A stretch of DNA of 64,000 bases, from NCBI GenBank assembly GCA_934747325.1, contig CAKVGW010000001.1, forward strand, positions 34,652 to 98,651, given 5' to 3'. How positions within the stretch are numbered: the stretch's first letter is position 1; each line of letters starts with the position of its first letter. The notes under the pieces are model-generated. The model was not told the DNA's origin, searched no databases, and worked only from the letters and a program-made list of their open reading frames with translations. Positions 42,690 to 52,517 of the stretch are shown one piece after another. Source of the stretch: an uncultured Candidatus Melainabacteria bacterium (GTDB taxonomy: Bacteria > Cyanobacteriota > Vampirovibrionia > Gastranaerophilales > Gastranaerophilaceae). The position numbers and the translations under genes are program-made.

Positions 42690-44036
42690 ATGGAAGGCGT
42701 TAATCAAGAGTATTTAGATGAACTTAAACAAAAGGTTCATGCGAAAGTCGAGAATGTTGATTTATACCAGTATAAAGGCAGTGTATCTAAACTGCTCGGC
42801 TTGACGGTAGAAGTCAAACTTCCCGGACTTAAAATCGGTGATTTGTGCTATATTGAAGCTGCTAATGGCGAAAAAAAACCGGCGGAAGTTGTTGCTTTTA
42901 AAGGTGACGCCGCGCAATTGCTTTTACTTTATGACGGAGCAGGAATCGGTCAAGGTAGCCTTGTTACTACAACAGGCGGGCCAATTATCATCCCTGTCGG
43001 CGATTTTTTACTTGGCAGATTGATTAACCCGATGGGAGAGCCTATTGACGGCAAACCTCTAGATATAGAAGGTGCAACTTGGCGTCCTTCAGACGGGCCG
43101 CCTCCGGGACCTTTTGAACGTCCTATTATTACAGAAATGTTTTCAACAGGCGTAAGAGCGATAGATTCTTGCTTGACATTCGGTTGCGGGCAACGTATGG
43201 GCTTATTCGCAGGTTCAGGTGTTGGTAAGAGTACGCTTCTCGGTATGATTGCAAGAAATTCGGATGCTGATGTTAACGTTGTTGCACTAATTGGCGAACG
43301 TGGAAGAGAAGTTAAAGAATTTGTAGAAGATGCGCTTGGACCGGAAGGTATGAAAAAGTCTGTTCTTGTTTGTTCTACAGGTGATCAACCACCTTTAATC
43401 AGACAAAAATGCCTTTTGACTGCAACTGCTGTTTGCGAATATTTTAGAGATCAAGGCAAAAAAGTTTTCTTGATGACAGATACAGTTACTCGTTGTGCTA
43501 TGGCAGGACGTGAAGTAGGTTTGTCAATCGGCGAACCTCCAACAATGAAAGGGTACCCTCCATCAATTTTCTCATGGTTGCAAAAAGTTTTAGAAAGAGC
43601 AGGTAATAGTCCAAAAGGTTCTATTACAGCCTTTTATACTGTATTGATGGAAGGTGATGATATTAATGACCCTATCGTAGATACAGTGCGTGGTATTACT
43701 GATGGTCACATTTTCTTGTCAAGAAAAGTTGCCGAGGCAAACCATTATCCGGCAATTGATGTTTTAGGAAGTATTTCCAGACTTATGTCTGCAATCGCTT
43801 CTAAGGAACATAAAGAAGCTGCCGGAAAATTGCGTAAAATTATGGCTATGTATCGTGAAAATAAAGACTTGATTGACGTAGGTATGTATCAACCCGGCTC
43901 TAATCCGAAATTGGATATAGCAATTGAGATGATGCCTAAGATTAATGCATTTTTACAACAAAGAACTACTGATAGCGTTAATATGCAAAATACAATTAAT
44001 ACTTTGATTGAGATGATGTCAGGTGTAGATGTTTAG
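42690..44036 (+). CDS. fliI: flagellum-specific ATPase FliI
   Basis: 448 residues. F1-beta-like ATPase with Walker A GLFAGSGVGKSTLL (about 170-183), GERGREVKEFVEDALG, the Walker B region VFLMTDTVTRCAMAGREVGL and SIGEPPTMKGYPPSIFSWLQ, all strongly FliI/SctN-like. The ATPase delivers export substrates to the FliPQR gate encoded 9 kb away. No fliH or fliJ is adjacent; the upstream neighbour is tyrA, with a 29-base gap. No clear ribosome site. Confidence 0.92.
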   Translation: MEGVNQEYLDELKQKVHAKVENVDLYQYKGSVSKLLGLTVEVKLPGLKIGDLCYIEAANGEKKPAEVVAFKGDAAQLLLLYDGAGIGQGSLVTTTGGPIIIPVGDFLLGRLINPMGEPIDGKPLDIEGATWRPSDGPPPGPFERPIITEMFSTGVRAIDSCLTFGCGQRMGLFAGSGVGKSTLLGMIARNSDADVNVVALIGERGREVKEFVEDALGPEGMKKSVLVCSTGDQPPLIRQKCLLTATAVCEYFRDQGKKVFLMTDTVTRCAMAGREVGLSIGEPPTMKGYPPSIFSWLQKVLERAGNSPKGSITAFYTVLMEGDDINDPIVDTVRGITDGHIFLSRKVAEANHYPAIDVLGSISRLMSAIASKEHKEAAGKLRKIMAMYRENKDLIDVGMYQPGSNPKLDIAIEMMPKINAFLQQRTTDSVNMQNTINTLIEMMSGVDV

Positions 44037-44093
44037 TTATTTATGAAACTTTTGAAAAAGTGGTGTAGGAAACTATGGCATTATTAACAAATC

Positions 44094-44235
44094 TTGGTCA
44101 TTCCCTCTCCTTGCAGGAGAGCGGATTTTCGGTAGGGCGTAAGCCCGTAAGGTGTGGCGGTCAGACGTTACTCTGCCGCCACCCCGAATAATCCAAGACA
44201 GGTTTAGGGTGAGGTGTTGACCCGCAAGGGAAAAT
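44094..44235. repeat. composite repeat: CCCTCTCC unit split by another palindrome
   Basis: TTCCCTCTCCTTGCAGGAGA begins as in 26575-26600, but the expected continuation GGGTGAGGTG appears only about 85 bases later (44207-44216). The inserted part holds GTGGCGG and CCGCCAC (about 44154-44181) as hairpin arms and GGCGGTCAGAC, also seen at 28887. Confidence 0.65.
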
Positions 44236-44266
44236 GTGTTGTATCATAATACTTTATGCTGTAAAA

Positions 44267-44302
44267 AAAACCACTCGGTGTGTGTTTCGAGTGGGTTTGT
44301 TT
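44267..44302 (+). terminator. terminator-like hairpin
   Basis: AAACCACTCG and CGAGTGGGTTT arms around TGTGTGTTT-like loop, A-run before and T-rich after; probably ends the operon with fliI. Confidence 0.65.
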
Positions 44303-44679
44303 TCTGCATCCTAATGGTCTTTTTTAGTGTTTATTATCTAGGAGTTTATATGATTTTTGGGGTTTTATATATTTTCTATTCTTTTGCTATTTAGTGTTTC
44401 GGCTACACTTAAAGTGTGTACTAATATTATTGCACATAAGAACTTAAAGTCAAGCGTGAGTCTTTATTTATTTTATTAAATTTTTATAAAGGGGCAAAAA
44501 TCAGTGATAATGCAAAATTGCACCGTTTACAATTCTTAACAAATTAACAAGATTTTATCTTAAAAATAATAATTGTATTTTTTACGCTTGTTGTAGAAAA
44601 AGTTCTTTATAACTTTTACTTGATAATTTTTTATATTGTTGATATAGTAGACATGTTGAAATTATTTTCAATGAATTTT

Positions 44680-44753
<74 letters not shown>

Positions 44754-44763
44754 ATTTAATTTA

Positions 44764-44790
44764 AAACTCTCTTAGTGAGAGTTTTTTTGT
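44764..44790 (+). terminator. terminator of tRNA-Arg
   Basis: AAACTCTC (44764-44771) and GAGAGTTT (44777-44784) then a T-run. Confidence 0.85.
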
Positions 44791-44818
44791 ATCAAAGTTT
44801 AGTCATTGGGAGTTTTAT

Positions 44819-45802
44819 ATGAAAGAGTATGATCACAAATCAAAAGTGAGTTTTTGGCAAGATTTAAAAAGTCATTTATCTTTTTTGTTTTCATATCAAG
44901 ATATAGACGAACATTTTGTTATAAAATTTTTTGGAATAAAATTCTGTAAAAAACATAAACTTGATTATAAATTTATTCCTGTAACGGAATACGGATTAAC
45001 AAAAGAAAAAAGAACACCAAAGCTTATTGTGTCTTTGACAACTTTTCCCGCTAGAATTAACGTGGTGCATAAAACAATTTCTACGCTTTTGGAACAAACT
45101 CTAAAGCCTGACATTGTCGTTTTGTGGCTTGCAGAAAGTCAATTCCCGAACAAAGAACTTCCTAAATCTCTAACGGATTTAGAGCAATTTGGCTTAACGA
45201 TTAAGTGGTGTGAAGATATTAAATCATTTAAAAAACTTATTCCAAGTCTTATTGAATATCCAAATGACATAATTATAACTGTAGACGATGACAATTATTA
45301 CGATAAAAATTTAATTGAAAGATTGTATGAAGAATATTTAAATCGCCCAAATTGCATCCACGCAAGACAAGCGTTTGTCTTAAAGTTGGACAAAAAAAAT
45401 AATGAACTGTTTATGCAAGCAAGAAATTACACTTATAACTCAACTTATCTTCCGAGTTTTTGGAATGAGCCTGTTGGTTGTGGTGGAGTTCTTTATCCGC
45501 CACACAGTTTGCATGAAAATGTTTTGAATAAAGAACAATTTATAAAAGAAATTCCTACACATGATGATTTATGGTTTTGGGGACATGCAATTAGGAATAA
45601 TACAAAGATTAATGTAATAAAAGATAATTATAAGCTTAAAAATTTGGTAATTGACGGTTCGCAAGAAGATTCTTTGTGGCAAAAGAATATGATTAATTCA
45701 ACTTCTACTGTCGGTATGACAGGTCGTCAAGCTTTAAATAAAGTTTGTAGCCTATTTCCTGAAATCAGAGAAAAATTAGAAGGAGAAAAACGTGGCTGTT
45801 AA
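44819..45802 (+). CDS. glycosyltransferase-like protein
   Basis: 327 residues. From residue 64: PKLIVSLTTFPARINVVHKT, then DIVVLWLAESQFP, and IIITVDDDNYYDKNLIERLY with a DDD nucleotide-sugar/metal motif. This is a GT-A-like fold seen in polysaccharide loci; the LIVSLTTFPARI type often sits beside GT2 genes. The first 60 residues are basic and specific to it. GGGAG precedes the ATG. It overlaps the next glycosyltransferase by 11 bases. Confidence 0.75.
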   Translation: MKEYDHKSKVSFWQDLKSHLSFLFSYQDIDEHFVIKFFGIKFCKKHKLDYKFIPVTEYGLTKEKRTPKLIVSLTTFPARINVVHKTISTLLEQTLKPDIVVLWLAESQFPNKELPKSLTDLEQFGLTIKWCEDIKSFKKLIPSLIEYPNDIIITVDDDNYYDKNLIERLYEEYLNRPNCIHARQAFVLKLDKKNNELFMQARNYTYNSTYLPSFWNEPVGCGGVLYPPHSLHENVLNKEQFIKEIPTHDDLWFWGHAIRNNTKINVIKDNYKLKNLVIDGSQEDSLWQKNMINSTSTVGMTGRQALNKVCSLFPEIREKLEGEKRGC

Positions 45803-46715
45803 GGTTTCTATAATAGTGCCTGTTTACAATGTGGAAAAATATTTGAGAAAATGTTTGGATTCTTTAGTTAATCAAACGCTCAAAGATATTGAGATTATTT
45901 GCATTAATGACGGTTCAACAGACGATTCTTTAAATATTTTGCAAGAATATGCCAGTGAACATCTTAACGTAATTGTTATCGACCAAGAGAATCAAGGAGT
46001 AAGCATTGCCAGAAATAATGGAATAAATAAAGCACAAGGTGATTATATCGGTTTTGTTGATCCGGATGATTGGGTAGAGCCGAATATGTTTAAAATTCTT
46101 TATGAAAAAGCTGTTAAAACAGGCGTTGATATTGTAGAATGTGACTATAGAATGGTATTTGAAAATTCTACTAAAATTAAAAATAGAACTCTTTTTGGTT
46201 CTTTGCATACTTGGAAAAAATTTCCGATTGCTTGTGGCAAAATTTTTGATTGGAAATATGTAAAAACTCAAGTTTTCAATGGTCTGCGTTGTATGGTTTG
46301 GAATCGATTATACAAAAGAAGTTTGATATTTGACAATAATTTAACATTTCCTGATGGAAAGTGTGAAGATTATCCATTTTCTCTAGACGCAGTTTTATCT
46401 GCAAAAAGTATAGTGTATTGCCCTAAAACTTTATACAATTATCTGATTCGTTTTGGAAGCCTGTCTATTAGGGAAGATACTGTACAAGAAGATAAAACGA
46501 AGGAAGATAGAATTTATAGAGCAAGAGTGTTAAGGATACTTAAAAAACATAATTTAACAAAAGAACTTTTGGGTTTATATAATAAAACGTTAAGTAGTTA
46601 TGGTAAAAATTCTTTTTTTGAAAATATTTTTTCTTGTAAAACAAGTATTCTAAACGGTAAAAACTTAAAACGTATTACAATTTTAGGAATAACTTTCCAT
46701 ATAGGGAGAAAGTAA
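45792..46715 (+). CDS. family 2 glycosyltransferase
   Basis: 307 residues from a GTG codon with AAGGAG upstream. Classic GT2 start: VSIIVPVYNVEKYLRKCLDS, IICINDGSTDDSLNIL, AQGDYIGFVDPDDWVEPNMF with the D-D catalytic-site pair, then a W-N-R-L-Y-K-R segment. The C-terminus ends GKNLKRITILGITFHIGRK, a common tail in this group. It adds one sugar to a surface glycan; the substrate is unknown. Next are rfbC, rfbB and rfbA in the same direction. Confidence 0.87.
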   Translation: MAVKVSIIVPVYNVEKYLRKCLDSLVNQTLKDIEIICINDGSTDDSLNILQEYASEHLNVIVIDQENQGVSIARNNGINKAQGDYIGFVDPDDWVEPNMFKILYEKAVKTGVDIVECDYRMVFENSTKIKNRTLFGSLHTWKKFPIACGKIFDWKYVKTQVFNGLRCMVWNRLYKRSLIFDNNLTFPDGKCEDYPFSLDAVLSAKSIVYCPKTLYNYLIRFGSLSIREDTVQEDKTKEDRIYRARVLRILKKHNLTKELLGLYNKTLSSYGKNSFFENIFSCKTSILNGKNLKRITILGITFHIGRK

Positions 46716-46724
46716 GGAGTTAAT

Positions 46725-47273
46725 ATGCCATTTGAATTTGAACCACAAAAAATTAAAGATGTAATATTAGTAAAACCAAAAGTTTTTGGTGACAACCGCG
46801 GATTTTTTATGGAAACTTACAAAAAATCTGATTTTGTAGCAAACGGAATTGATGTAGAATTCAATCAAGACAATCATTCAAAATCATCTGCACATGTATT
46901 GAGAGGCTTACACTTCCAAAAAGCACCTTATGCTCAGGCAAAACTTGTACGTTGTGCACGTGGCAGAATTTACGATGTAGCAGTCGATATAAGAAAAGAT
47001 TCTCCGACTTGCGGACAGTATGTAAAAGTAGAATTATCAGAAGATAATAAGCACATGTTATTTATTCCGGAAGGTTTTGCACATGGTTTTGTTGTTTTGT
47101 CAGATGAAGCAGAATTAATTTATAAGGCAAGTGGAGAATATGCACCTAATGCTGATTGTGGTATAATTTGGAATGATAAAGATATAAATATTGACTGGAA
47201 TATTGATTTTGAGCCAATTTTGTCTGAAAAAGATATGACGCAAAAAACATTTAAAGAAATTGTAGGAGTTTAA
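46725..47273 (+). CDS. rfbC: dTDP-4-dehydrorhamnose 3,5-epimerase
   Basis: 182 residues, the normal length, with AAGGAG before the ATG. Cupin fold with VFGDNRGFFMETYKKSDF, FNQDNHSKSSAHVLRGLHFQ (catalytic histidine in RGLHFQ), GRIYDVAVDIRKDSPTCGQY and IPEGFAHGFVVLSDEAELIY. Third enzyme of dTDP-rhamnose synthesis. Followed three bases later by rfbB. Confidence 0.95.
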   Translation: MPFEFEPQKIKDVILVKPKVFGDNRGFFMETYKKSDFVANGIDVEFNQDNHSKSSAHVLRGLHFQKAPYAQAKLVRCARGRIYDVAVDIRKDSPTCGQYVKVELSEDNKHMLFIPEGFAHGFVVLSDEAELIYKASGEYAPNADCGIIWNDKDINIDWNIDFEPILSEKDMTQKTFKEIVGV

Positions 47274-47276
47274 GAT

Positions 47277-48260
47277 ATGACAACTGTTTTAGTTACTGGT
47301 GGTGCAGGATTTATAGGAAGCTGTTTTGTGCGTCATGAGTTAAAAAAGCATCCGGATTATAAAATTATCAACCTTGATGCATTAACTTATTGTGGTAATT
47401 TAGAAAATCTTAAAGATGTAGAAAATAATCCTAATTATAAATTCGTACATGGAAATATTTGTGATAGAAACCTTGTTAGAGATTTAGTTAAAGAAGCTGA
47501 TTTGGTTGTAAATTTTGCCGCAGAATCTCACGTTGATAATTCTATTAAACATCCTGAAATATTTGTTGAAACAAACGTACAAGGGACTTTAAACTTGCTT
47601 CAGGCATCAAAAGAACTTGGTGTTGAAAGATATTTACAAGTTTCAACAGATGAAGTTTATGGCACATTGGGTAAAACAGGATATTTTTATGAAACAACAC
47701 CGCTTGCACCAAACAGCCCATATTCAGCAAGTAAAGCAAGTGCTGATATGCTTGTAAGAGCGTATAGAGAAACTTACGGTTTACCAACTCTAAATACACG
47801 TTGTTCAAACAACTATGGGCCTTATCAATATCCTGAAAAACTTATACCGTTCTTTATTTCGCAATTGTTAAAAGGTGAAAAAGTTCCTGTGTACGGCGAT
47901 GGTCTGAATGTTCGTGATTGGTTATATGTTTATGATCACTGTGAAGCTATTGATGTTGTCTTACATAAAGGTAAAGTTGGTGAAGTTTATAATATTGGCG
48001 GACATAACGAAAAAACAAATATGGAAATTACTCGCCTGATTTTAGATGCAATGGGAAAAGACGAAAGTTCAATAAAATATGTAGAAGATAGACTCGGTCA
48101 TGATAGAAGATACGCGATTTCTAACGACAAAATTACATCTGAACTTGGTTGGAGACCGTCTTTAACGTTTGAAGAAGGTATAAAAATCACTATTGACTGG
48201 TACTTAAACAACCAAGATTGGATGAAAAGTATAGAAAATAAGAAAGCGAGTTTGGTGTAA
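47277..48260 (+). CDS. rfbB: dTDP-glucose 4,6-dehydratase
   Basis: 327 residues. Extended-SDR signatures: [20 protein letters not shown] at the NAD site, [11 protein letters not shown], the catalytic STDEVYG triad part, YSASKASAD with the Y-x3-K pair, and [17 protein letters not shown]. Second enzyme of the dTDP-rhamnose path. Its stop overlaps the rfbA start (TAATG). Confidence 0.95.
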   Translation: MTTVLVTGGAGFIGSCFVRHELKKHPDYKIINLDALTYCGNLENLKDVENNPNYKFVHGNICDRNLVRDLVKEADLVVNFAAESHVDNSIKHPEIFVETNVQGTLNLLQASKELGVERYLQVSTDEVYGTLGKTGYFYETTPLAPNSPYSASKASADMLVRAYRETYGLPTLNTRCSNNYGPYQYPEKLIPFFISQLLKGEKVPVYGDGLNVRDWLYVYDHCEAIDVVLHKGKVGEVYNIGGHNEKTNMEITRLILDAMGKDESSIKYVEDRLGHDRRYAISNDKITSELGWRPSLTFEEGIKITIDWYLNNQDWMKSIENKKASLV

Positions 48261-49132
48261 TGAAAGGAATTATTTTAGCCGGAGGAAGCGGTACAAGACT
48301 TTATCCTAGTACAATGACAGTTTCTAAACAGTTGTTGCCGGTTTATGATAAACCGATGATTTATTATCCGATTTCAGTCTTAATGTTAGCAGGAATTCGT
48401 GAAATACTTATTATCTCGACTCCGCACGATTTACCAAACTTTAAAACGCTTTTGGGAGACGGTTCTCAGTTTGGCGTGACATTTTCTTATAAAGAACAAC
48501 CAAGTCCTGACGGATTGGCACAGGCTTTTATTTTGGGAGAAGAATTTGTTGGGAACGACAATGTCGCTTTAATTTTGGGCGATAATATCTTTTATGGTGC
48601 AGGATTCTCTGCTCAGTTAAAAAATGCAGTTAAAAATGCAAAAGATAAAAAAGAAGCAACTGTTTTCGGGTACTTGGTAAAAGACCCCGAAAGATTTGGT
48701 GTTGTTGAGTTTGACAAAAACGGAAAAGCTGTTTCTATCGAAGAAAAGCCAACAGAACCTAAATCAAATTATGCTGTAACAGGCTTATATTTTTATGATA
48801 ACAGTGTTATAGAAAAAGCAAAATCCTTAAAACCTTCTAAACGCGGAGAGTTAGAAATTACCGATTTAAATAAAATTTATCTTGAGGAAGATAGATTGAA
48901 TGTTGAGTTATTTGGGCGTGGATTTGCGTGGTTAGATACAGGAACTCACAATTCTTTATTAAAAGCTGGTCAATATGTTCAAACTATAGAAGAAAACCAA
49001 GGAATTAAAATTGCCTGCTTAGAAGAAATTGCAATAAGAATGGGATATTTGAGTAAAGATGAAATCTTACAAAATATTTTAACGTATAAGAATAATGAAT
49101 ATTATAATTATATTAAACAATTGCAAGTGTAA
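48260..49132 (+). CDS. rfbA: glucose-1-phosphate thymidylyltransferase
   Basis: 290 residues. Nucleotidyltransferase start [52 protein letters not shown], and [20 protein letters not shown]. First enzyme of the dTDP-rhamnose path. The order rfbC-rfbB-rfbA leaves rfbD (the final reductase) missing; the next gene is an unrelated helicase, so rfbD must be elsewhere, or the product is used as the keto sugar. Confidence 0.95.
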   Translation: MKGIILAGGSGTRLYPSTMTVSKQLLPVYDKPMIYYPISVLMLAGIREILIISTPHDLPNFKTLLGDGSQFGVTFSYKEQPSPDGLAQAFILGEEFVGNDNVALILGDNIFYGAGFSAQLKNAVKNAKDKKEATVFGYLVKDPERFGVVEFDKNGKAVSIEEKPTEPKSNYAVTGLYFYDNSVIEKAKSLKPSKRGELEITDLNKIYLEEDRLNVELFGRGFAWLDTGTHNSLLKAGQYVQTIEENQGIKIACLEEIAIRMGYLSKDEILQNILTYKNNEYYNYIKQLQV

Positions 49133-49177
49133 ATTATTTTTTTGTTGCATGAAAAATAATTCTATGTCATAATTAAA

Positions 49178-49233
49178 TCAAGGTTGGGAGCCTTGAGGTC
49201 GGGAACCTCGTAGTGAATTTGTAGAATTTACTA
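49178..49233 (+). promoter_or_regulatory. triple-hairpin leader upstream of the helicase gene
   Basis: Three adjacent stems: TCAAGG-TTGGGAG-CCTTGA (49178-49196), GAGGT-CGGGA-ACCTC (49195-49209), and TAGTGAATT / AATTTACTA (49211-49233). The first two have GGGA in the loop. Stem pairing is seen directly; a regulatory role is a guess. Confidence 0.5.
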
Positions 49234-49275
49234 TTTTAACATTTTAAACCCGAAAAGGATGAGTACCTCACATTA

Positions 49276-52200
49276 ATGAGTGATTTTATGTTCGATTATA
49301 AATTTTTGAAGAAAAATGCAACGCCCGGAAGCTGGAGGCGTGGTTATGAGTATTACCAAAAAGACATGATTCTTGAAGCTTACCCTGAAAAGAACTTTTT
49401 TAAAGGAAAAGTAAAAGGTAACTATCAAGATTTTTATGTTACCGATTTAATTTTTAAGAAAAATAAGGTGGAAGCAAGATGCAACTGTCCTTTGAAAGAG
49501 GAGTGGTGTAAACACGCTGTTGCAATCGGCCTAAAAGCAATCGAAACACGCGCGTATGATAATTGGATGTATGAAAAATATTGCGTTGAACCTGATTTAT
49601 CAGATGTTGATACAACATTGAAGGAATCGCCAAAAGGCAGTTATATATTTCATTTTAATCCTAAAAGACGTCAAAACTTTTTCTCAATCTTAGTTCGTGA
49701 TAGAGCGACTAATAAGATTGTACGTTCTTTAGAAAATATTTTAAGAGCATTAATTGATGTTCAAAAAAATGACCCGACATTTGAACTTAATGATGCCCAA
49801 AAAGCTGAATTAGCTTTATTTCAAACGCTTTTAAAAATTGCAAAACAAGATAAAAAAGCAGGCTGGTATGATATTCCTATTACGAAATTTGCACCGGTAT
49901 TTCCTTTAATGGCAGAATTAGAAGAAGTTTTGGATGAAAAAACAAAGGATAGAATACAGTTTACCGATAAAGTTTGGGATTTAAATTTAGATGTTTCAAC
50001 GACAAGTCTAAATGGCGGAACAAACATTGTATTGGAACTTTTTTGGACTCGTCCTGATAAAGATGCAATTTATCCGTTTGAAGAAGTTAAGTATTTTTCA
50101 CGTCAAATCAAATGGGGAAGATATGAAAATATTATTTTCCCGATTAATATTGCGATGAATGAACTTCCACAAAGCATAATTAAATCAACTTTCACTGACT
50201 TAAAAGAAGCTGATGGCGGAAAATTTGTTTATGAAGAACTTCCACATCTTCAAGAAATTATGAACGTAACAATTGCAGAAAATATTTCTAAATTGTTACT
50301 TGAGCATAAACCACCTGTAAATATTGTGACTCTTGGGATTGATTATGACCAATCTTTGAAAGCATCACTGGAATTTGATTATTCGGGTGTAAGAGTTCCT
50401 TATTCAAAGAGCAAAGACAAATCACCTTATCTTTCAGTAAAAAGTAAAGAGGAAGAAGGGCTTGTTTATTGGATTAAGCGTGATTACGAACATGAACAAA
50501 TGGCTTATAATATGTTGCTAGCGTGTAAATTTGTTCCAATGCAAACGAATAACTTGGCTTTAGAAAAAGAAACTGCAATTGATTTTTATAACTATTATAA
50601 ACAACAAGCCGGCGAAGGTTGGATTTTTGAAGAACGTGACGATATGAGCTTCTTTAAATTGTTGGAAGAACCTTTCAAAATGTGTGCAAAAATCGACTTT
50701 TCTGAAGATTCTGCAGATAGCATGGAAATTCAATTGTATGGTCAAGTTGGTGAAGAAGTAATCAATTTTGACGATATATACGAAACAATTCAAAGTGGTG
50801 AAAAATACGCACGTGTTCGCAGTTTAGGATTTGTAGAATATCCGGCACAAAATATTTATCAAATTATGCGCTCGTTTAACTCGTTTGATGCATATAGAAA
50901 CAGTGATAATACGTTTTTGGTTAAAACTTATCGTGTAGGTTTGATTACAGAACTTCAAAACCAAGGATTTGAGCTTGTTATGAGTGACAAATTTAAAGGT
51001 TTTTGGGAACAAATTTCAACATTCTCTACAACATCTGACGGAATTGAAATTCCTAAAGGAGTTAATGCAGAGTTTCGTGAATATCAGGTTAAAGGTTTCC
51101 ATTGGCTATGGTTCTTATATCAATATGGCTTGAACGGTATTCTTGCTGATGATATGGGGTTAGGTAAAACGCTTCAAGCTTTAAGTTTATTGCAAAAAGC
51201 AAAAGAAGTTGACGGTCCTCAACCGACACTTGTTATTGCGCCTACGACTGTAGTATTTAACTGGGAAGCTGAAATTCAAAAATTTACGCCTGATTTAACT
51301 TGTTTAAAACTTTCAGGGCCAGAACGAAAAACTTTATTTAAACACATACCTGAATACGATATTGTAATTACAAGTTATGCGCTTGTAAGGCGTGACATTG
51401 CAAAATTAAAGAAATATAATTTTAGATATATTATTTTGGATGAATCTCAAAATATTAAGAATGCTATATCTCAGACCGCTCAAGCGGTTAAAGAATTGCA
51501 ATCTGACCATAAACTTGCTTTATCAGGTACACCAATTGAAAACAAATTGGAAGAACTTTGGTCTGTATTCGATTTCTTAATGCCGGGATTCTTGTTTAAC
51601 GTTGCAGAATTCAATTACCGCTATGTTACACCGATTATGGAAAGACAAGATAAGACTGTTGAAAAACGTCTTAAACTTCAAATTTTCCCATTCATCTTGC
51701 GCCGTATGAAACGAGATGTTGCGAAAGACTTGCCTGATAAAGTAGAAAACATGGCTTATTGCGAACTTACGGACGAACAACGCGACTTTTACTTGGATGT
51801 ACTTGACAGTACAAAAGAAGAATTGTTCAAGAGTATTGAACTTAACGGACTTGAAAAGAGTCGTATGTCAATTTTCTCTGCGTTGCTTAGATTGCGTCAA
51901 ATTTGTTGTCACCCTAAACTCTATGATAAAGAGCATGTTAAAGGTGTAATGAAATCAGGTAAGTTTGAATACTTGAAGAGCATGCTGGAACAAATTATTC
52001 AAGAAAAACACAGAGTCCTTTTATTCAGTCAATTTGTTGATATGCTTGATATTATTAAAGGGTGGCTTGAACGTTCAGGAATTCCTTATGAATACTTGAC
52101 TGGTAAGACAAAAGACCGTCAAGCTGCAGTAGAAAACTTCAACAATAATCCGAATATACCAATATTCTTAATCAGTTTGAAAGCCGGTGGTACAGGTTTG

Positions 52201-52467
52201 AACTTAACAGGTGCGGATTATGTAATCCACTATGACCCTTGGTGGAACCCTGCTGTTGAAGATCAAGCTACTGACCGTGCATATCGTATCGGACAAACGA
52301 AGAAAGTATTTGTATACAGACTTATTACAAAAAATACGGTTGAAGAAAAGATTCAAAAAATCAAAGGTAGAAAACGTGACCTTGTTGACAGCGTAGTTTC
52401 AATTGATAGAAATATTACAAAATCACTTACAATGGATGATATTAAAGAAATCTTCTCTGTTGATTAG
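49276..52467 (+). CDS. SWIM zinc-finger SNF2/Swi2 helicase
   Basis: 1,063 residues. Residues about 60-85 form a SWIM finger, ARCNCPLKEEWCKHAVAIGL (C-x-C-x7-C-x-H). A long middle region follows. The SNF2 ATPase begins near 600: FREYQVKGFHWLWFLYQYGL, Walker A DDMGLGKT at about 624-631, DESQ box (LDESQNIKNA), SGTPIENKLEELWSVFDFL. The second RecA lobe has FSQFVDMLDIIKGW and DPWWNPAVEDQATDRAYRIG. These ATPases remodel protein-DNA or polymerase complexes. The start is uncertain: ATG 49276 lacks a good site and ATG 49288 is possible. Confidence 0.92.
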   Translation: MSDFMFDYKFLKKNATPGSWRRGYEYYQKDMILEAYPEKNFFKGKVKGNYQDFYVTDLIFKKNKVEARCNCPLKEEWCKHAVAIGLKAIETRAYDNWMYEKYCVEPDLSDVDTTLKESPKGSYIFHFNPKRRQNFFSILVRDRATNKIVRSLENILRALIDVQKNDPTFELNDAQKAELALFQTLLKIAKQDKKAGWYDIPITKFAPVFPLMAELEEVLDEKTKDRIQFTDKVWDLNLDVSTTSLNGGTNIVLELFWTRPDKDAIYPFEEVKYFSRQIKWGRYENIIFPINIAMNELPQSIIKSTFTDLKEADGGKFVYEELPHLQEIMNVTIAENISKLLLEHKPPVNIVTLGIDYDQSLKASLEFDYSGVRVPYSKSKDKSPYLSVKSKEEEGLVYWIKRDYEHEQMAYNMLLACKFVPMQTNNLALEKETAIDFYNYYKQQAGEGWIFEERDDMSFFKLLEEPFKMCAKIDFSEDSADSMEIQLYGQVGEEVINFDDIYETIQSGEKYARVRSLGFVEYPAQNIYQIMRSFNSFDAYRNSDNTFLVKTYRVGLITELQNQGFELVMSDKFKGFWEQISTFSTTSDGIEIPKGVNAEFREYQVKGFHWLWFLYQYGLNGILADDMGLGKTLQALSLLQKAKEVDGPQPTLVIAPTTVVFNWEAEIQKFTPDLTCLKLSGPERKTLFKHIPEYDIVITSYALVRRDIAKLKKYNFRYIILDESQNIKNAISQTAQAVKELQSDHKLALSGTPIENKLEELWSVFDFLMPGFLFNVAEFNYRYVTPIMERQDKTVEKRLKLQIFPFILRRMKRDVAKDLPDKVENMAYCELTDEQRDFYLDVLDSTKEELFKSIELNGLEKSRMSIFSALLRLRQICCHPKLYDKEHVKGVMKSGKFEYLKSMLEQIIQEKHRVLLFSQFVDMLDIIKGWLERSGIPYEYLTGKTKDRQAAVENFNNNPNIPIFLISLKAGGTGLNLTGADYVIHYDPWWNPAVEDQATDRAYRIGQTKKVFVYRLITKNTVEEKIQKIKGRKRDLVDSVVSIDRNITKSLTMDDIKEIFSVD

Positions 52468-52480
52468 TTTATTAATTATA

Positions 52481-52508
52481 AAAAGAAGTACCATTTGGTA
52501 CTTCTTTT
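52481..52508. terminator. bidirectional terminator
   Basis: AAAAGAAGTACCA and TGGTACTTCTTTT around TT, between the convergent helicase and phosphatase-like genes. Confidence 0.87.
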
Positions 52509-52517
52509 TAATAATAT

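Larger units (their letters stand above)
44037..44679. other. gene-free gap before tRNA-Arg
   Basis: No gene. Holds the composite repeat at 44094-44235 and a terminator at 44267-44302. The last 350 bases are AT-rich; TTGATA and TATAGT-like boxes (about 44620-44650) may be the tRNA promoter. Confidence 0.55.

Noticed and set aside
49259-49275. Five-codon leader peptide before the helicase gene
   Set aside because: An ATG at 49259 gives MSTSH and a stop overlapping the next ATG, but the AAGG site touches the ATG with no spacing, so it is probably chance.
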